A DNA stretch of 64,000 bases from Halalkalibacter akibai JCM 9157 (lineage in GTDB: Bacteria; Bacillota; Bacilli; Bacillales; Bacillaceae_D). The notes under the pieces are model-generated. The model saw only the letters and a list, made by a program, of their open reading frames with translations. It was not told the origin of the DNA and ran no database searches. The stretch covers positions 62,001-126,000 of the forward strand of contig NZ_BAUV01000001.1 of the NCBI RefSeq assembly GCF_000513135.1, given 5' to 3'. A program made the position numbers and the translations under genes. Each line of letters opens with the position of its first letter. Within the stretch, counting starts at the first letter, position 1. Positions 1-8,695 of this stretch are shown piece by piece.

Positions 1-1
1 T

Positions 2-451
2 CTAGACCCGGAATTTAGAGCTGCAGATTATTCGGAAGTGTGGAAACAAGCTAGAGAAAGTACTGGTTCTCTGGCAAATGGAATGCTAAATGGCAGTGTA
101 GAAATCGTCTTCATATTTGGAAATACCATTTTTTCAGAAGAACAGGTAGAGGACATCAAAAAGCATATAAAAGTTCCGCAAGATATAGCCTTTTATCATA
201 TTACACTTGCACCAGCTCGTGATAAGCTTCACGAACGGTTAGTGGAGCGAGAATCAACCGTCCCAGAATGGCTTGACTATCAATTAGCTGAAAGACAGCC
301 TTTTTTAGGAGCAGAGTGGACAAATGTCATTGATAACTCTTGGCAAACACCCGAAGAAACCGTAGCAGTCATCTATAACATAATGGAACAAGGAAATACG
401 ATGCATGGTAAGGTAGAGGGAATTTGGGTTTATAGAGTGGTAAATAAATAG
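2..451 (+). CDS. P-loop kinase-like protein, 5' truncated by window edge
   Basis: The reading frame is open from base 2 (LDPEF...) and 149 residues are visible. It aligns along its length with the complete protein at 8696-9295: shared blocks include LDPEF, ARESTG, LANG, VFIFGNTIFSEEQV, FYHITLAP, STVP and LAERQP. The missing N-terminus should carry the Walker A loop seen in that paralogue. An internal GTG lies at base 38 but homology continues upstream of it, so the true start is outside the window. It is probably a small nucleotide- or metabolite-kinase-like P-loop protein; the substrate is unknown. The gene ends before a perfect terminator hairpin. Confidence 0.75.
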   Translation, partial: LDPEFRAADYSEVWKQARESTGSLANGMLNGSVEIVFIFGNTIFSEEQVEDIKKHIKVPQDIAFYHITLAPARDKLHERLVERESTVPEWLDYQLAERQPFLGAEWTNVIDNSWQTPEETVAVIYNIMEQGNTMHGKVEGIWVYRVVNK

Positions 452-468
452 GATGATTGAAAGAAGAG

Positions 469-496
469 GTTCTTAGCTAATGCTAAGAACTTTTTT
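469..496 (+). terminator. Rho-independent terminator
   Basis: A perfect 9-bp stem GTTCTTAGC/GCTAAGAAC with a TAAT loop is followed by six T residues. It closes the P-loop gene. Confidence 0.92.
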
Positions 497-516
497 GCAT
501 TTTAAAAGCAAACGGA

Positions 517-546
517 TTGACATTTAAACCGTCCAGACGGTACAGT
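517..546 (+). promoter_or_regulatory. Promoter with embedded TetR-type operator
   Basis: TTGACA at 517-522 and a weaker TACAGT at 541-546 are 18 bp apart. A perfect inverted repeat ACCGTC-CA-GACGGT occupies 528-541, inside the spacer. This is the position expected for a TetR-family repressor controlling its own gene and the downstream efflux gene. The operator role is inferred. Confidence 0.7.
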
Positions 547-581
547 GGTTATAGGGGTTAAATAAAAGGAGAATAAACAAT

Positions 582-1118
582 ATGAAGACTAATACTCGTG
601 ATTCAATTCTAACAGCAGCCTCACACATTGTTCAGACTGAAGGAATTTTGGAGCTTACTCTTGAAGCGGTTGCGAAACAGGCTGGACTAAGTAAAGGTGG
701 ACTTCTGTATCACTTCCCATCCAAAGAAGAGTTAATTAGCGGGATGGTTGACCATGTGATTGCTCAATATATCGACAACATTGAAAAAGAAGCCGAGCAA
801 GGCCCTGTCGTTAAAGGACGATGGACACGCGCGTTTATAAAAGAAACGTTTCATCAAGGTGTAACAAGTCAAAAGATGAACGCAGGGCTTTTAGCAGCTG
901 CAGCTTATAATCCAGAGTTCCTACAACCGATGCAAGATGCTTACAGCGACTGGAAGCAAAAAATAGAAGACGATGGCCTTGAAGAAACAACAGCTACGAT
1001 CTTACGATTAGCTGTTGATGGACTTTGGTTTTCTGAATTATTTGGTTTAGCACCATTATCGACTGAACAAAGAGAAAACGTATATAAGAGATTAATGAAG
1101 GTAACAGAGGAGGGATAA
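582..1118 (+). CDS. TetR family transcriptional regulator
   Basis: A 178-residue protein with an N-terminal TetR helix-turn-helix (about residues 8-55; recognition-helix region GLSKGGLLYHFPSKEEL) and a divergent all-helical ligand-binding C-terminus. The start is the ATG after AAAAGGAG. It is followed 2 bp later by a small multidrug-resistance efflux gene, so it is most likely the local repressor of that pump, acting through the palindrome at 528-541. The family assignment is firm. The inducer, probably a cationic or lipophilic compound, is inferred from the neighbour. Confidence 0.9.
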   Translation: MKTNTRDSILTAASHIVQTEGILELTLEAVAKQAGLSKGGLLYHFPSKEELISGMVDHVIAQYIDNIEKEAEQGPVVKGRWTRAFIKETFHQGVTSQKMNAGLLAAAAYNPEFLQPMQDAYSDWKQKIEDDGLEETTATILRLAVDGLWFSELFGLAPLSTEQRENVYKRLMKVTEEG

Positions 1119-1120
1119 AG

Positions 1121-1495
1121 ATGGCTTATTTATTTTTAGCACTTGGCATCTTATCTGAAATTTTTGGTACAGCGATGCTTAAGGCATCAGAAGGATTTAC
1201 AAAGATGGTTCCAGCAATTGGAGGCGTGGTCGGGTTCGGCCTAGCTTTATTTTTTTTGGCGTTAGCTTTTAAAACGATCCCATTAAGTGTCGCCTATGCA
1301 ACTTGGTGCGGAGTAGGAATTGCTGGAGCCTCACTAATCAGCTTTATCATTTGGAAGGAAAAACTCAGTGTCACAGGAATGATTGGCATTCTTTTCATTG
1401 TAGTCGGTATTGTATTGATCAATGTGACGGCTTCAAGTCAAGCAGTAACTAGTGAAAATCAGTTGGATGTAGAGGCAGAGGAAGTTGGATTGTAG
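1121..1495 (+). CDS. Small multidrug resistance (SMR/EmrE family) efflux protein
   Basis: A 124-residue protein with four predicted membrane helices. The essential membrane-embedded glutamate of SMR pumps is visible in helix 1 (SEIFGT, Glu13), and the YATWCGVG motif of helix 3 is present. SMR proteins are proton antiporters for quaternary ammonium and other lipophilic cations and act as dimers in the cytoplasmic membrane. The last ~20 residues are a polar tail rich in Glu. It is translationally close to the TetR gene (2 bp gap), forming a two-gene regulator/pump operon. A guanidinium-exporter subtype is possible, but no guanidine riboswitch was recognised upstream. Confidence 0.9.
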   Translation: MAYLFLALGILSEIFGTAMLKASEGFTKMVPAIGGVVGFGLALFFLALAFKTIPLSVAYATWCGVGIAGASLISFIIWKEKLSVTGMIGILFIVVGIVLINVTASSQAVTSENQLDVEAEEVGL

Positions 1496-1511
1496 TTTAT
1501 TGTGGGGGCAT

Positions 1512-1555
1512 CACCTATCAAATAGGTCGTTGATGATTTGGTAGGTGTTTTTTTG
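1512..1555 (+). terminator. Terminator after the SMR gene
   Basis: CACCTATCAAAT pairs with ATTTGGTAGGTG with one mismatch, and a run of T follows directly. Confidence 0.85.
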
Positions 1556-1589
1556 TTTGTTAGTGGAAAGGTTTCTAACGAGAATACAA

Positions 1590-1860
1590 ACGGCGGATTT
1601 AATAGCGAATTCTTAAATATAATAGTGAAACCGTCTGAAATAATAGCGAATTTCGAAAAATATTAGCGATAATCAAATTATAATAGCGAATGGAATTTTT
1701 ATAGCGAATTTTGATCGCTATTAAGTACATTCCCAAATCTTAAGGAAGAAATATTTGGCTTAATAGCGAAAAAATTTTTAAATCGCGATTGAAAGGTGAA
1801 TAATTGCAATTCAAAAAAAATAATAGTGAAATCTACCAAGTTTATTGCGAAAGCAAGTCA
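1590..1860. repeat. AT-rich intergenic array of TAATAGCGAA-like words
   Basis: No gene is seen here. The stretch carries repeated variants of TAATAGCGAA or TAATAGTGAA at irregular spacing (about eight occurrences) plus one in the opposite sense (TCGCTATTA near 1712). Similar AGCGAAC/TAGCGG words recur near 19240-19330 and 36100-36375, which suggests decayed copies of a dispersed repeat rather than regulatory sites for one gene. Confidence 0.6.
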
Positions 1861-1953
1861 TATGCTCTCTTGCTAGCTCCCATTTAATCCTCACTTCCTC
1901 GGTTCGACCTGCTGAATGGAATCCTATACGCAATAAAAGGACCATCAGCTAGA

Positions 1954-2256
1954 CTAAAATAACATCTTTCCTGTTATCTCAAACCAAATACTTTCTAATA
2001 TCGCCAAAAACACAATGGATGAAAAAAAGGCGAATATGGATAAGGCGATCTTATTTCTTCGCGAGATCGTACGATGGCGTTTATATAAATGTCTAATTGA
2101 GAGAACTACGAAAATATAGATCGGAAGAGAAATAACTAAGGAAATTAGATCGGTAATATCAGGTGGTGGACCGATGTGTTTATCGAACAGAACATTTGTC
2201 AGTAATGCGATAGTAAACAAAAAAAACTGGTAAGTGGTGAACTTAAAGTTGTTCAT
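1954..2256 (-). CDS. Small multi-pass membrane protein of unknown function
   Basis: A 100-residue protein starting MNNFKF; this ATG was chosen because AAAGGAG lies 7 bases upstream, whereas an in-frame ATG 18 codons earlier has no ribosome site. Three hydrophobic segments are visible (about residues 8-25, 38-58 and 72-92), with a basic loop (RHLYKRHRTISRRNK) between the second and third. I do not recognise the family. It sits alone between a repeat-rich region and a rightward run of small genes. Confidence 0.6.
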   Translation of the reverse strand: MNNFKFTTYQFFLFTIALLTNVLFDKHIGPPPDITDLISLVISLPIYIFVVLSIRHLYKRHRTISRRNKIALSIFAFFSSIVFLAILESIWFEITGKMLF

Positions 2257-2396
2257 TCTAGTTACTCCTTTGATAAGCGTATCACAATAGTGTAAGCATT
2301 TTGGGAGCATTATTCAACAGTTAAATATAGAATTCCGGAGGGGGTGTCCTCGGAACTCATGATGAAGTTTTATAGCACAGAACTGGAGGAGAGGGT

Positions 2397-2594
2397 ATGA
2401 CTGATAAAAAGAAGCCTAAACTTGAAAACTATCTAACTTACGGAATCCTATTCGGATTATTAGGTGGCTCAATCGTTAGTACAATTGGAACGGTGTTAGG
2501 ATATGTTTTTATTCAAATTGTAGGCGCTGGAATAGGGTTGTCATTAGGAATGATGATAGCATGTGTACTTTATTATTATGAGACAAAGAGATGA
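2397..2594 (+). CDS. Small two-helix membrane protein, unknown
   Basis: A 65-residue protein with a Lys-rich N-terminus and two Gly-rich hydrophobic stretches (about residues 14-38 and 40-60). A good ribosome site (GGAGGAGAGG) precedes the ATG. It resembles short glycine-zipper-type membrane proteins common in Bacillaceae, but no function can be assigned. Confidence 0.6.
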   Translation: MTDKKKPKLENYLTYGILFGLLGGSIVSTIGTVLGYVFIQIVGAGIGLSLGMMIACVLYYYETKR

Positions 2595-2701
2595 TCAAAA
2601 TCTTTAAACGTAAATTGTTAGAGTGATAATTTTAAACATAGGACGCTTGAAAAAAAATATGTTAAACTAACAAAAAAGGAAAATTTTGGAGGTGTCCCGA
2701 A

Positions 2702-2887
2702 GTGACCTGGTTAATAGGAATTGGATTAGGAATTTTGTCAGTGCTTTGGTTAGCAATGGAATTAGCCACACATTCCGATAAAGGTGAAGGTTATAAAACG
2801 TACTTTAAAGCATTCAAAAACGCATTGATTTTTGTTATACCTTTGTTTACGATTGCAGGTGTAATCTACTATGGATTTATTCATTAA
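2702..2887 (+). CDS. Small membrane protein, unknown
   Basis: A 61-residue protein with a GTG start preceded by TTGGAGGTG. It has an N-terminal hydrophobic helix (about residues 2-22), a polar middle (THSDKGEGYKTYFKAFKN) and a second hydrophobic helix to the C-terminus. Family not recognised. It lies about 100 bp after the previous small membrane gene and may be co-expressed with it. Confidence 0.55.
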   Translation: MTWLIGIGLGILSVLWLAMELATHSDKGEGYKTYFKAFKNALIFVIPLFTIAGVIYYGFIH

Positions 2888-2946
2888 TATCTTAACTAAA
2901 ATGTTAAAAAGCAAGTGAAAACGAATAGAGTAAGGAGTCGTTTTTC

Positions 2947-3600
2947 ATGTATGAATGGCTAATCGAAATCGAAGAACCACAAAGCGAAGTAACACTTGAA
3001 AACGGCGAACTACATATCGAAAGAATAAACCCGACCACACCGCTAACCGAAATGAGTGAAATCTGCCAGCTCTTTGCTGCCTTCGATGTGCTGTTACATA
3101 CAGACTCGTTCACATCGTTACCTGCCGAAAGTGACAAGGCTTTAAAAACAATTATGAGTGAAATAGCCCCTCATTACGAAGAGGTACAGCAGATTTTCAT
3201 TAATGGAAAACGAAAAGAAATTAACGTAAGATTTCTCAAAAATACTTCGAAAGAAATCATTAAGCAGTTACTTTCAGATGGCATTTCTCCTATAATTCCT
3301 GATTTGTATCGATCCTCAAATAGCAAGCTGCCGACTTCACCAAGAAAATTGACCTACTATGAAGTAAACAAAGCCAAAATCGAGCCACTTTTTTTAAAAG
3401 AAACAGAGAAGACAAAAGAATTTATCACATTATTCTTTATCGATCGCGGTTCCATAGCGCTTCGACCAACAGGGTGGTTTTTAACAGCTGAACTTAAGGA
3501 ATCCATCACGATCCGTATGTTTAGTACATTTGCTGAGAAAGTGGTATTGGTTGTAGATGATATGGATGGAAGTGTAGTGGGACTCGATATTTATGGATGA
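2947..3600 (+). CDS. Hypothetical cytosolic protein
   Basis: A 217-residue acidic protein with no signal peptide or membrane helix. The ATG follows a plausible ribosome site (AGTAAGGAG). The sequence has an alternating strand/helix look and ends in a hydrophobic strand plus acidic turn (VVLVVDDMDGS). I do not recognise a domain. It is separated by a terminator-like hairpin from the convergent glycosyltransferase gene. Confidence 0.6.
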   Translation: MYEWLIEIEEPQSEVTLENGELHIERINPTTPLTEMSEICQLFAAFDVLLHTDSFTSLPAESDKALKTIMSEIAPHYEEVQQIFINGKRKEINVRFLKNTSKEIIKQLLSDGISPIIPDLYRSSNSKLPTSPRKLTYYEVNKAKIEPLFLKETEKTKEFITLFFIDRGSIALRPTGWFLTAELKESITIRMFSTFAEKVVLVVDDMDGSVVGLDIYG

Positions 3601-3659
3601 GAAGAATAGATATATCTCCATGAAGCAAGACGAGCATGAACTACCAGAATGAATCAACA

Positions 3660-3706
3660 AAAAAAGGGCCCCGACCATTATAGCTTAATGATCAGAACCT
3701 TTTCAT
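3660..3706. terminator. Probable bidirectional terminator
   Basis: An imperfect hairpin: AAAAGG ... CCTTTT outer arms and a CATTA/TAATG inner stem around TAGCT, flanked by A- and T-rich runs on either side. It lies between convergent genes. Confidence 0.55.
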
Positions 3707-3719
3707 TGTTCTTGGCAGG

Positions 3720-5702
3720 TTATGTCCCAGCCCCTTTCAAGTGGTAAATGTTTTTAGGACTATAGTTAGTTGGAACCGATGAGAAGTATTGAGTACGATG
3801 ATCGACTTTACTCACTTTCCTGTGGTTCTCCTGAAGTTGTTGTAAATAAGGATTGTAAATATAGTTTAATGTCTCCTCGGTAAAAGGAAGTTTCTCAAGT
3901 TTCCACAGCTCATATTTATTAGAATTCAAGATCAGCAGACTACCAAAGTGATAACAAATCAGCGGTGTGTTATTCAGAAAAATCTGCTGTTCCTCTTTCT
4001 TTACTTGGTATTTACCTGTCATGACAAGGTTCCAGGGGGCTGCATCAATTCCAGCATGGTCGATAACTTTTATATTTGAGAATAATCGCGGGATCTCCGT
4101 CAAATACTTCTGATCTCCCCATCGAGTTGGATCATAGGGAGAATCGTAACACCAATCAATGCATCGTTCCTTCCACCAATTAAGAATTTTAATGCTATTA
4201 GGTTCTTGTTTAAAACCAATTAGTCCAGCTTGATAAATTCCGTGTTCGTACTCAACTTGATCTGTGCTTCTTTGCTTTGTTAGAAAAATCGAATAGGTGG
4301 ACCATTGGTCAAAAATCGTCTGGGCACTATTGAAAAAATACATATCAGCGTCACAGTAAACGATATGATCAAGCTCGCTGTATGTTCGTAAAACATAACT
4401 ACATAAAACGGGTTTCATCGTCCAGCACTTTTCTGTTAGGGTGCGATCGTTTAACGCTTCTTTTAAGAGGGTGTCCTCCATTTGATGGAATGGGATGAGT
4501 GTTGCGTGTTTTAGATTGAGTTTTTCTAGTATATTAGCCGTGTCATCATCCATACAACCGATCCAAAGATGAAAGGGGTCTCCTTGCTTCTGTAAAGATT
4601 GATACAGGGCGAGGCCTTTTAGCACATACTCCTTACTGATGATCGTACAGAAACAATAGAAGGCATCGGTTTCATCCATTTTTCTGCGTAAAGGGGTGAA
4701 TTTGTAAAAGGTTTTTACCTCCTTACGGGAAGTTTTACTAAAGTACTTTTGTACGTTTACCCCACTATTTTTCAATGTTTGGATGGTGTTGCGAATTTTT
4801 TCGATATAGGGCTCGTAAATATTCTTCTTAATGGCACGCTTAATTTTAATGTGATTCAGTGACCACAGCTCAAATTCATCTTCATTTAAAATGGAAAAGC
4901 AAGCAAAGTGATAGGCTGTTAGTTTGTCGTTATTGACGTAAACGGTGCCGTCTTTTTTTTCAATCTGATAGTTGTTGTTGTAAACACAATTCCAAGGCGC
5001 CGCATTGATTCCTAAATGAGTTGAGATTTTGATATTAGAAAACAGTTCAGGAAGGGAGTCCAAATATTTCTGGTCGCCAAATCTTTTTTCATCTGGATCT
5101 AAAGAGCACCACTCCTCACACCTCTTCATCCACCATTTCACACTTTGTAAGCCGTTTTTATCATTTCGAAAGCCAATCATTCCAGCTTGAAACTTCCCGT
5201 ATTTTTTTTCGACCCAATCTAGATCTCGTTGAGTCGTTAAATAAACAGAAGCTTTGCCCCAGTCATCAAAGATCTCTTTAGGATCGGAAAAAAAGAAGAG
5301 GTCTCCGTCACAATATAGAACGGAATCTAAGTGATAGGTTGTTAGAAGATGATGAATTAACGGAGCTTTTATGGTCCAGCAATATTCATTCATTTTCCGT
5401 TGTTGCCGTACTTCACGAAGGGCGGGTGTTTCAAGTTGTTCGACAAAAAACAGAACCATATTTTCTTTATTTAACTTTTTAAAAAAAGTGAAGGCCTGCT
5501 TATCCATGCAGCAAACCCACAATTTAAACCGGTTTGAGTTCTCTTCTAAAGACTCATATAAGGTAAGAACCCTCAATACATAATCGTTACTAGCTGTCAC
5601 ACAAAGATGATAACGATCATGATTATCCGTTACATTCCCTATTGTTCTCGCTTTTCTACTAAATGGCATCTGTGAAAAATTTAGCTTATCTAATAAATCC
5701 AT
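3720..5702 (-). CDS. Tandem-domain glycosyltransferase (GT-A, GT8-like)
   Basis: A 660-residue protein built from two homologous halves (about residues 28-300 and 345-625). Each half has the same ordered landmarks: a start strand (YHLCVTASNDYVL; FYCFCTIISKEYVL), LWVCCMD/LWIGCMD, a CWT(I/M)K block, a DxD metal/sugar-nucleotide motif (YCDGD, Asp132/134; YCDAD, Asp451/453), QAG(M/L)IGF, WGDQKYL/FGDQKYL, and INAAPWN/IDAAPWN. The DxD plus layout is that of retaining GT-A transferases that use nucleotide sugars. No membrane helix is present, so it acts in the cytosol or at the membrane face. It is divergent from a CDP-sugar pathway (5883 onward), which may feed it. Acceptor unknown. Confidence 0.8.
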   Translation of the reverse strand: MDLLDKLNFSQMPFSRKARTIGNVTDNHDRYHLCVTASNDYVLRVLTLYESLEENSNRFKLWVCCMDKQAFTFFKKLNKENMVLFFVEQLETPALREVRQQRKMNEYCWTIKAPLIHHLLTTYHLDSVLYCDGDLFFFSDPKEIFDDWGKASVYLTTQRDLDWVEKKYGKFQAGMIGFRNDKNGLQSVKWWMKRCEEWCSLDPDEKRFGDQKYLDSLPELFSNIKISTHLGINAAPWNCVYNNNYQIEKKDGTVYVNNDKLTAYHFACFSILNEDEFELWSLNHIKIKRAIKKNIYEPYIEKIRNTIQTLKNSGVNVQKYFSKTSRKEVKTFYKFTPLRRKMDETDAFYCFCTIISKEYVLKGLALYQSLQKQGDPFHLWIGCMDDDTANILEKLNLKHATLIPFHQMEDTLLKEALNDRTLTEKCWTMKPVLCSYVLRTYSELDHIVYCDADMYFFNSAQTIFDQWSTYSIFLTKQRSTDQVEYEHGIYQAGLIGFKQEPNSIKILNWWKERCIDWCYDSPYDPTRWGDQKYLTEIPRLFSNIKVIDHAGIDAAPWNLVMTGKYQVKKEEQQIFLNNTPLICYHFGSLLILNSNKYELWKLEKLPFTEETLNYIYNPYLQQLQENHRKVSKVDHRTQYFSSVPTNYSPKNIYHLKGAGT

Positions 5703-5882
5703 ATCTATTTACCCCTTTCTGTTTGATATTGATACTGTATGAATTCTAGTTGTGATTGCTCTAGTTACTCGTTTGTTTTAAAAGAAATAGTATAAAAGGA
5801 GGATAGATTAATAGACTTTTGAACAAACATATAAATCTGTTGCTCCATACACTTTAGAAGACTCAAAAAAAGGAGGTATTTT

Positions 5883-6671
5883 ATGAAAGTAGTGATATTA
5901 GCAGGAGGGTTTGGAACAAGACTTAGTGAAGAAACGAGGTTAAAGCCAAAACCAATGGTGGAAATTGGTGATATGCCAATCCTGTGGCATATTATGAAGA
6001 TTTATTCAACTTATGGTTTTAACGAGTTTGTGATTTGCCTTGGTTATAAGGGGCACATGATTAAAGAGTTCTTCTCTCAATATTTAATAAAGAAAGCCGA
6101 TGTTACGTTTGATTTAAAAGAGGAGAACGAGATGGAAATACACAGAAAGAACGTCGAGCCTTGGAAGGTAACTTTAGTAGAAACAGGGCCGGACTCAATG
6201 ACGGGTGGAAGACTATTACGAGTTAAGCCTTATTTAAATAATGAAACATTCATGCTGACGTATGGTGATGGTTTATCGAATGTGAAGATAAGTGATTTAG
6301 TACGATTTCACAAGAGTCATGGAAAATTAGCGACCTTAACGGCGGTTCAACCTGACGGAAGATTTGGTTCATTAGATATTGCGAAAGAGATGAATATTAG
6401 AAGATTCCAAGAGAAACCACAAGGAGACGGTCATTGGGTGAATGGTGGTTTCTTTGTATTAGAACCAGCTGTACTCGATTACTTGACAGGTGACGCTTGT
6501 GTGTTTGAAACAGATGCATTGCCTAAGCTTGCCGAAGATCAACAGCTGATGGCTTACAAGCATCAAGGTTTTTGGAAACCGATGGATACACTCAATGATC
6601 GAAACAAGCTCGAGGAACTTTGGAAGCAAGGAAATCCGCCGTGGAGGATGTGGTCTAATGACTTTGAATAA
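5883..6671 (+). CDS. rfbF: Glucose-1-phosphate cytidylyltransferase
   Basis: A 262-residue protein with the nucleotidyltransferase signature AGGFGTRLSEETRLKPKPM at its N-terminus and the RfbF-type features GDMPILWHIM, YGDGLSNV, VQPDGRFGSL, NGGFFVLEP and a C-terminal FWKPMDTLNDRNKLEELW. The family makes CDP-glucose from CTP and glucose-1-phosphate, the entry step to CDP-(di)deoxyhexoses of surface polysaccharides. The ATG follows AAAGGAGG. Its end overlaps the start of rfbG by 14 bp, implying coupled translation. Confidence 0.93.
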   Translation: MKVVILAGGFGTRLSEETRLKPKPMVEIGDMPILWHIMKIYSTYGFNEFVICLGYKGHMIKEFFSQYLIKKADVTFDLKEENEMEIHRKNVEPWKVTLVETGPDSMTGGRLLRVKPYLNNETFMLTYGDGLSNVKISDLVRFHKSHGKLATLTAVQPDGRFGSLDIAKEMNIRRFQEKPQGDGHWVNGGFFVLEPAVLDYLTGDACVFETDALPKLAEDQQLMAYKHQGFWKPMDTLNDRNKLEELWKQGNPPWRMWSNDFE

Positions 6672-7761
6672 AGAGTTTTGGAAAGGGAAGCGAGTTTTGG
6701 TGACAGGCCACACCGGGTTCAAAGGCTCGTGGCTAAGCCTTTGGTTAACTCAACTAGGAGCAAATGTAACGGGTTATGCTTTACCAGCTTCTACGTCTCC
6801 GAGCTTGTATGAATTAGCCAAGGTAGAGCAATTGGTTGATTCTCATATCGGGGATATCAATGATGCCCAGAATTTGCAGCAGGTTGTATCTGCTGCAAAT
6901 CCTGACATTGTCTTTCATATGGCAGCTCAACCGATCGTCGGAGAATCCTACCGTGACCCGGTTGGAACTTTTCAAACTAACGTAATTGGAACCGTAAATA
7001 TATTTGAAGCGATTCGTTCTTTAGAGAAACAAGATAGCAAGATTCGAGCTGTTATCAATGTAACAACTGATAAATGTTATGAAAATAAAGAGTGGCATTG
7101 GGGGTACCGTGAAAATGAGCCTTTAGGTGGGAATGATCCTTATTCTGCTAGTAAGGCATGTTCTGAATTAGTGACAACCTCTTACCGAAAATCTTTCTTT
7201 AGTAGTAAAGACTCGAATGTACGCCTTGCTTCAGCTCGAGCGGGTAACGTCATTGGAGGCGGAGATTGGTCAACAGAACGGCTCATTCCTCAGTGTTTAG
7301 ATGCACTTGCAAAGCAAAAGCCGCTTGTATTAAGAAAGCCCCATGCGGTTCGTCCATGGCAACATGTGCTAGAGCCGTTGTCAGGCTATTTACTGCTAGC
7401 AGAAAAATTATATCAAGAAGATCAAAGATATGCAGAAGCATGGAATTTTGGCCCTGATGACCGGGATTGTCGCGAGGTAGGCTTTGTTGTTGATCGTTTA
7501 ATGAAGCTTTGGGGATTAAAAGTGAAAACAGAAGAATACAAGCAAGCGTTATACCCTGAATCAACTTTTTTGAAGCTAGATTGTGCCAAATCAAGGGCTT
7601 TACTAGGGTGGAAGCCACTCTGGAATTTAGAAAATTCTTTAGTAGAGATCGTAAAATGGATGAAAGCTTATCACCAACAGGAGAATATGAGAGAAATGAC
7701 TCTCAAGCAAATAGATGAATATATGAATGGTTTAACAAAAAGGAAGAGCTTAGATGAGTAG
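6658..7761 (+). CDS. rfbG: CDP-glucose 4,6-dehydratase
   Basis: A 367-residue extended SDR enzyme. The start at MTLNKEFWKGKRV was chosen for its GGAGG ribosome site and because the Rossmann motif TGHTGFKGS then falls near residue 16. The SDR catalytic Tyr-Lys lies in DPYSASKACSE, with the upstream TTDKCYEN block typical of this dehydratase. It converts CDP-glucose to CDP-4-keto-6-deoxyglucose using bound NAD. It overlaps rfbF upstream and the next SDR gene by 8 bp downstream, so the three form one operon. Confidence 0.93.
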   Translation: MTLNKEFWKGKRVLVTGHTGFKGSWLSLWLTQLGANVTGYALPASTSPSLYELAKVEQLVDSHIGDINDAQNLQQVVSAANPDIVFHMAAQPIVGESYRDPVGTFQTNVIGTVNIFEAIRSLEKQDSKIRAVINVTTDKCYENKEWHWGYRENEPLGGNDPYSASKACSELVTTSYRKSFFSSKDSNVRLASARAGNVIGGGDWSTERLIPQCLDALAKQKPLVLRKPHAVRPWQHVLEPLSGYLLLAEKLYQEDQRYAEAWNFGPDDRDCREVGFVVDRLMKLWGLKVKTEEYKQALYPESTFLKLDCAKSRALLGWKPLWNLENSLVEIVKWMKAYHQQENMREMTLKQIDEYMNGLTKRKSLDE

Positions 7762-8671
7762 TTTAAAAGGGGCCCGTGTTTTTGCAACTGGTGCGACTGG
7801 ATATATTGGTTCTCATTTAACAAAAAAACTAGTCGAAGATGGCAGTGAGGTGCATGTGCTCATAAGGCCTTCTTCGAGCAAAAAAACGATAGAAAATTTG
7901 CTAGCACACCATCAAATACATGTTTACGATGGCAGTTACCAATCAATGGATCAGGCGATCAAGAAAGCTCGGCCAGATATTGTGTTCCATTTGTCGTCCT
8001 TTGCTTCGATTCGTTATGAGACAAAAGATGTCCCGAACATGCTAGAAAGCAACGTCGTGATGGCAAGTTATTTGCTTGAGGCAATGGCAAAAAATCAAGT
8101 AAACAAATTGGTTAACACAAGCTCTTTTTCTCAGCATATGAATCAAGCACTCTATCATCCTAATAGCCTGTATGCCGCTACGAAGCAAGCATTTGAAGAC
8201 ATATTGTTTTACTATACAGACGGCACGGCAATGAACGCGATCACATTAGTGTTATTTGATAACTATGGCCCTCATGATCCGAGACCAAAACTGATGAATC
8301 TTATCTACCGGGCTGCTTCAGAAGGAACCACTCTACTTCTATCACCAGGGGAACAGTTGTTAGATCTATTATATATTGATGATGTTATAGCAGCTTATAT
8401 TGTCGCTGCCGAGCGATTACTAGCTAACGAATCGAGTGGAATGGAGCGCTTCTCCGTTGGAAGTGAAAAACGCATTTCATTACGCAAACTTGTTTCAACA
8501 GTTGAAACAGTAATAGGAAAACAAGTTCGTGTGAAGTGGGGAGCGATTGACTATCGGCCCAATGAAATTATGATCCCATGGCATAAAGGAATTCGAATGC
8601 CAGGCTGGCAACAAACGATCACTTTAGAGCGTGGAATCCAAATGTATTTTAAGGAGAATGATGCGAGATAG
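7754..8671 (+). CDS. NAD-dependent epimerase/dehydratase (CDP-ketosugar reductase candidate)
   Basis: A 305-residue extended SDR with a Rossmann loop GATGYIGSH (residues 13-21), a serine block NTSSFSQH and a YxxxK pair in YAATKQAFED. Its place directly after rfbF-rfbG (8 bp overlap) suggests that it reduces or epimerises CDP-4-keto-6-deoxyglucose to a final CDP-deoxysugar. An rfbH-type 3-dehydratase is absent nearby, so a 6-deoxy rather than a 3,6-dideoxy product is more likely. The precise product cannot be read from sequence. Confidence 0.8.
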   Translation: MSSLKGARVFATGATGYIGSHLTKKLVEDGSEVHVLIRPSSSKKTIENLLAHHQIHVYDGSYQSMDQAIKKARPDIVFHLSSFASIRYETKDVPNMLESNVVMASYLLEAMAKNQVNKLVNTSSFSQHMNQALYHPNSLYAATKQAFEDILFYYTDGTAMNAITLVLFDNYGPHDPRPKLMNLIYRAASEGTTLLLSPGEQLLDLLYIDDVIAAYIVAAERLLANESSGMERFSVGSEKRISLRKLVSTVETVIGKQVRVKWGAIDYRPNEIMIPWHKGIRMPGWQQTITLERGIQMYFKENDAR

Positions 8672-8695
8672 AAAAAGTAGAAAGGAGTTTTACAC

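Noticed and set aside
497-581. Guanidine riboswitch for the SMR pump
   Set aside because: The region is too short, lacks ACGR-type conserved loops, and a TetR gene with its operator explains the control.
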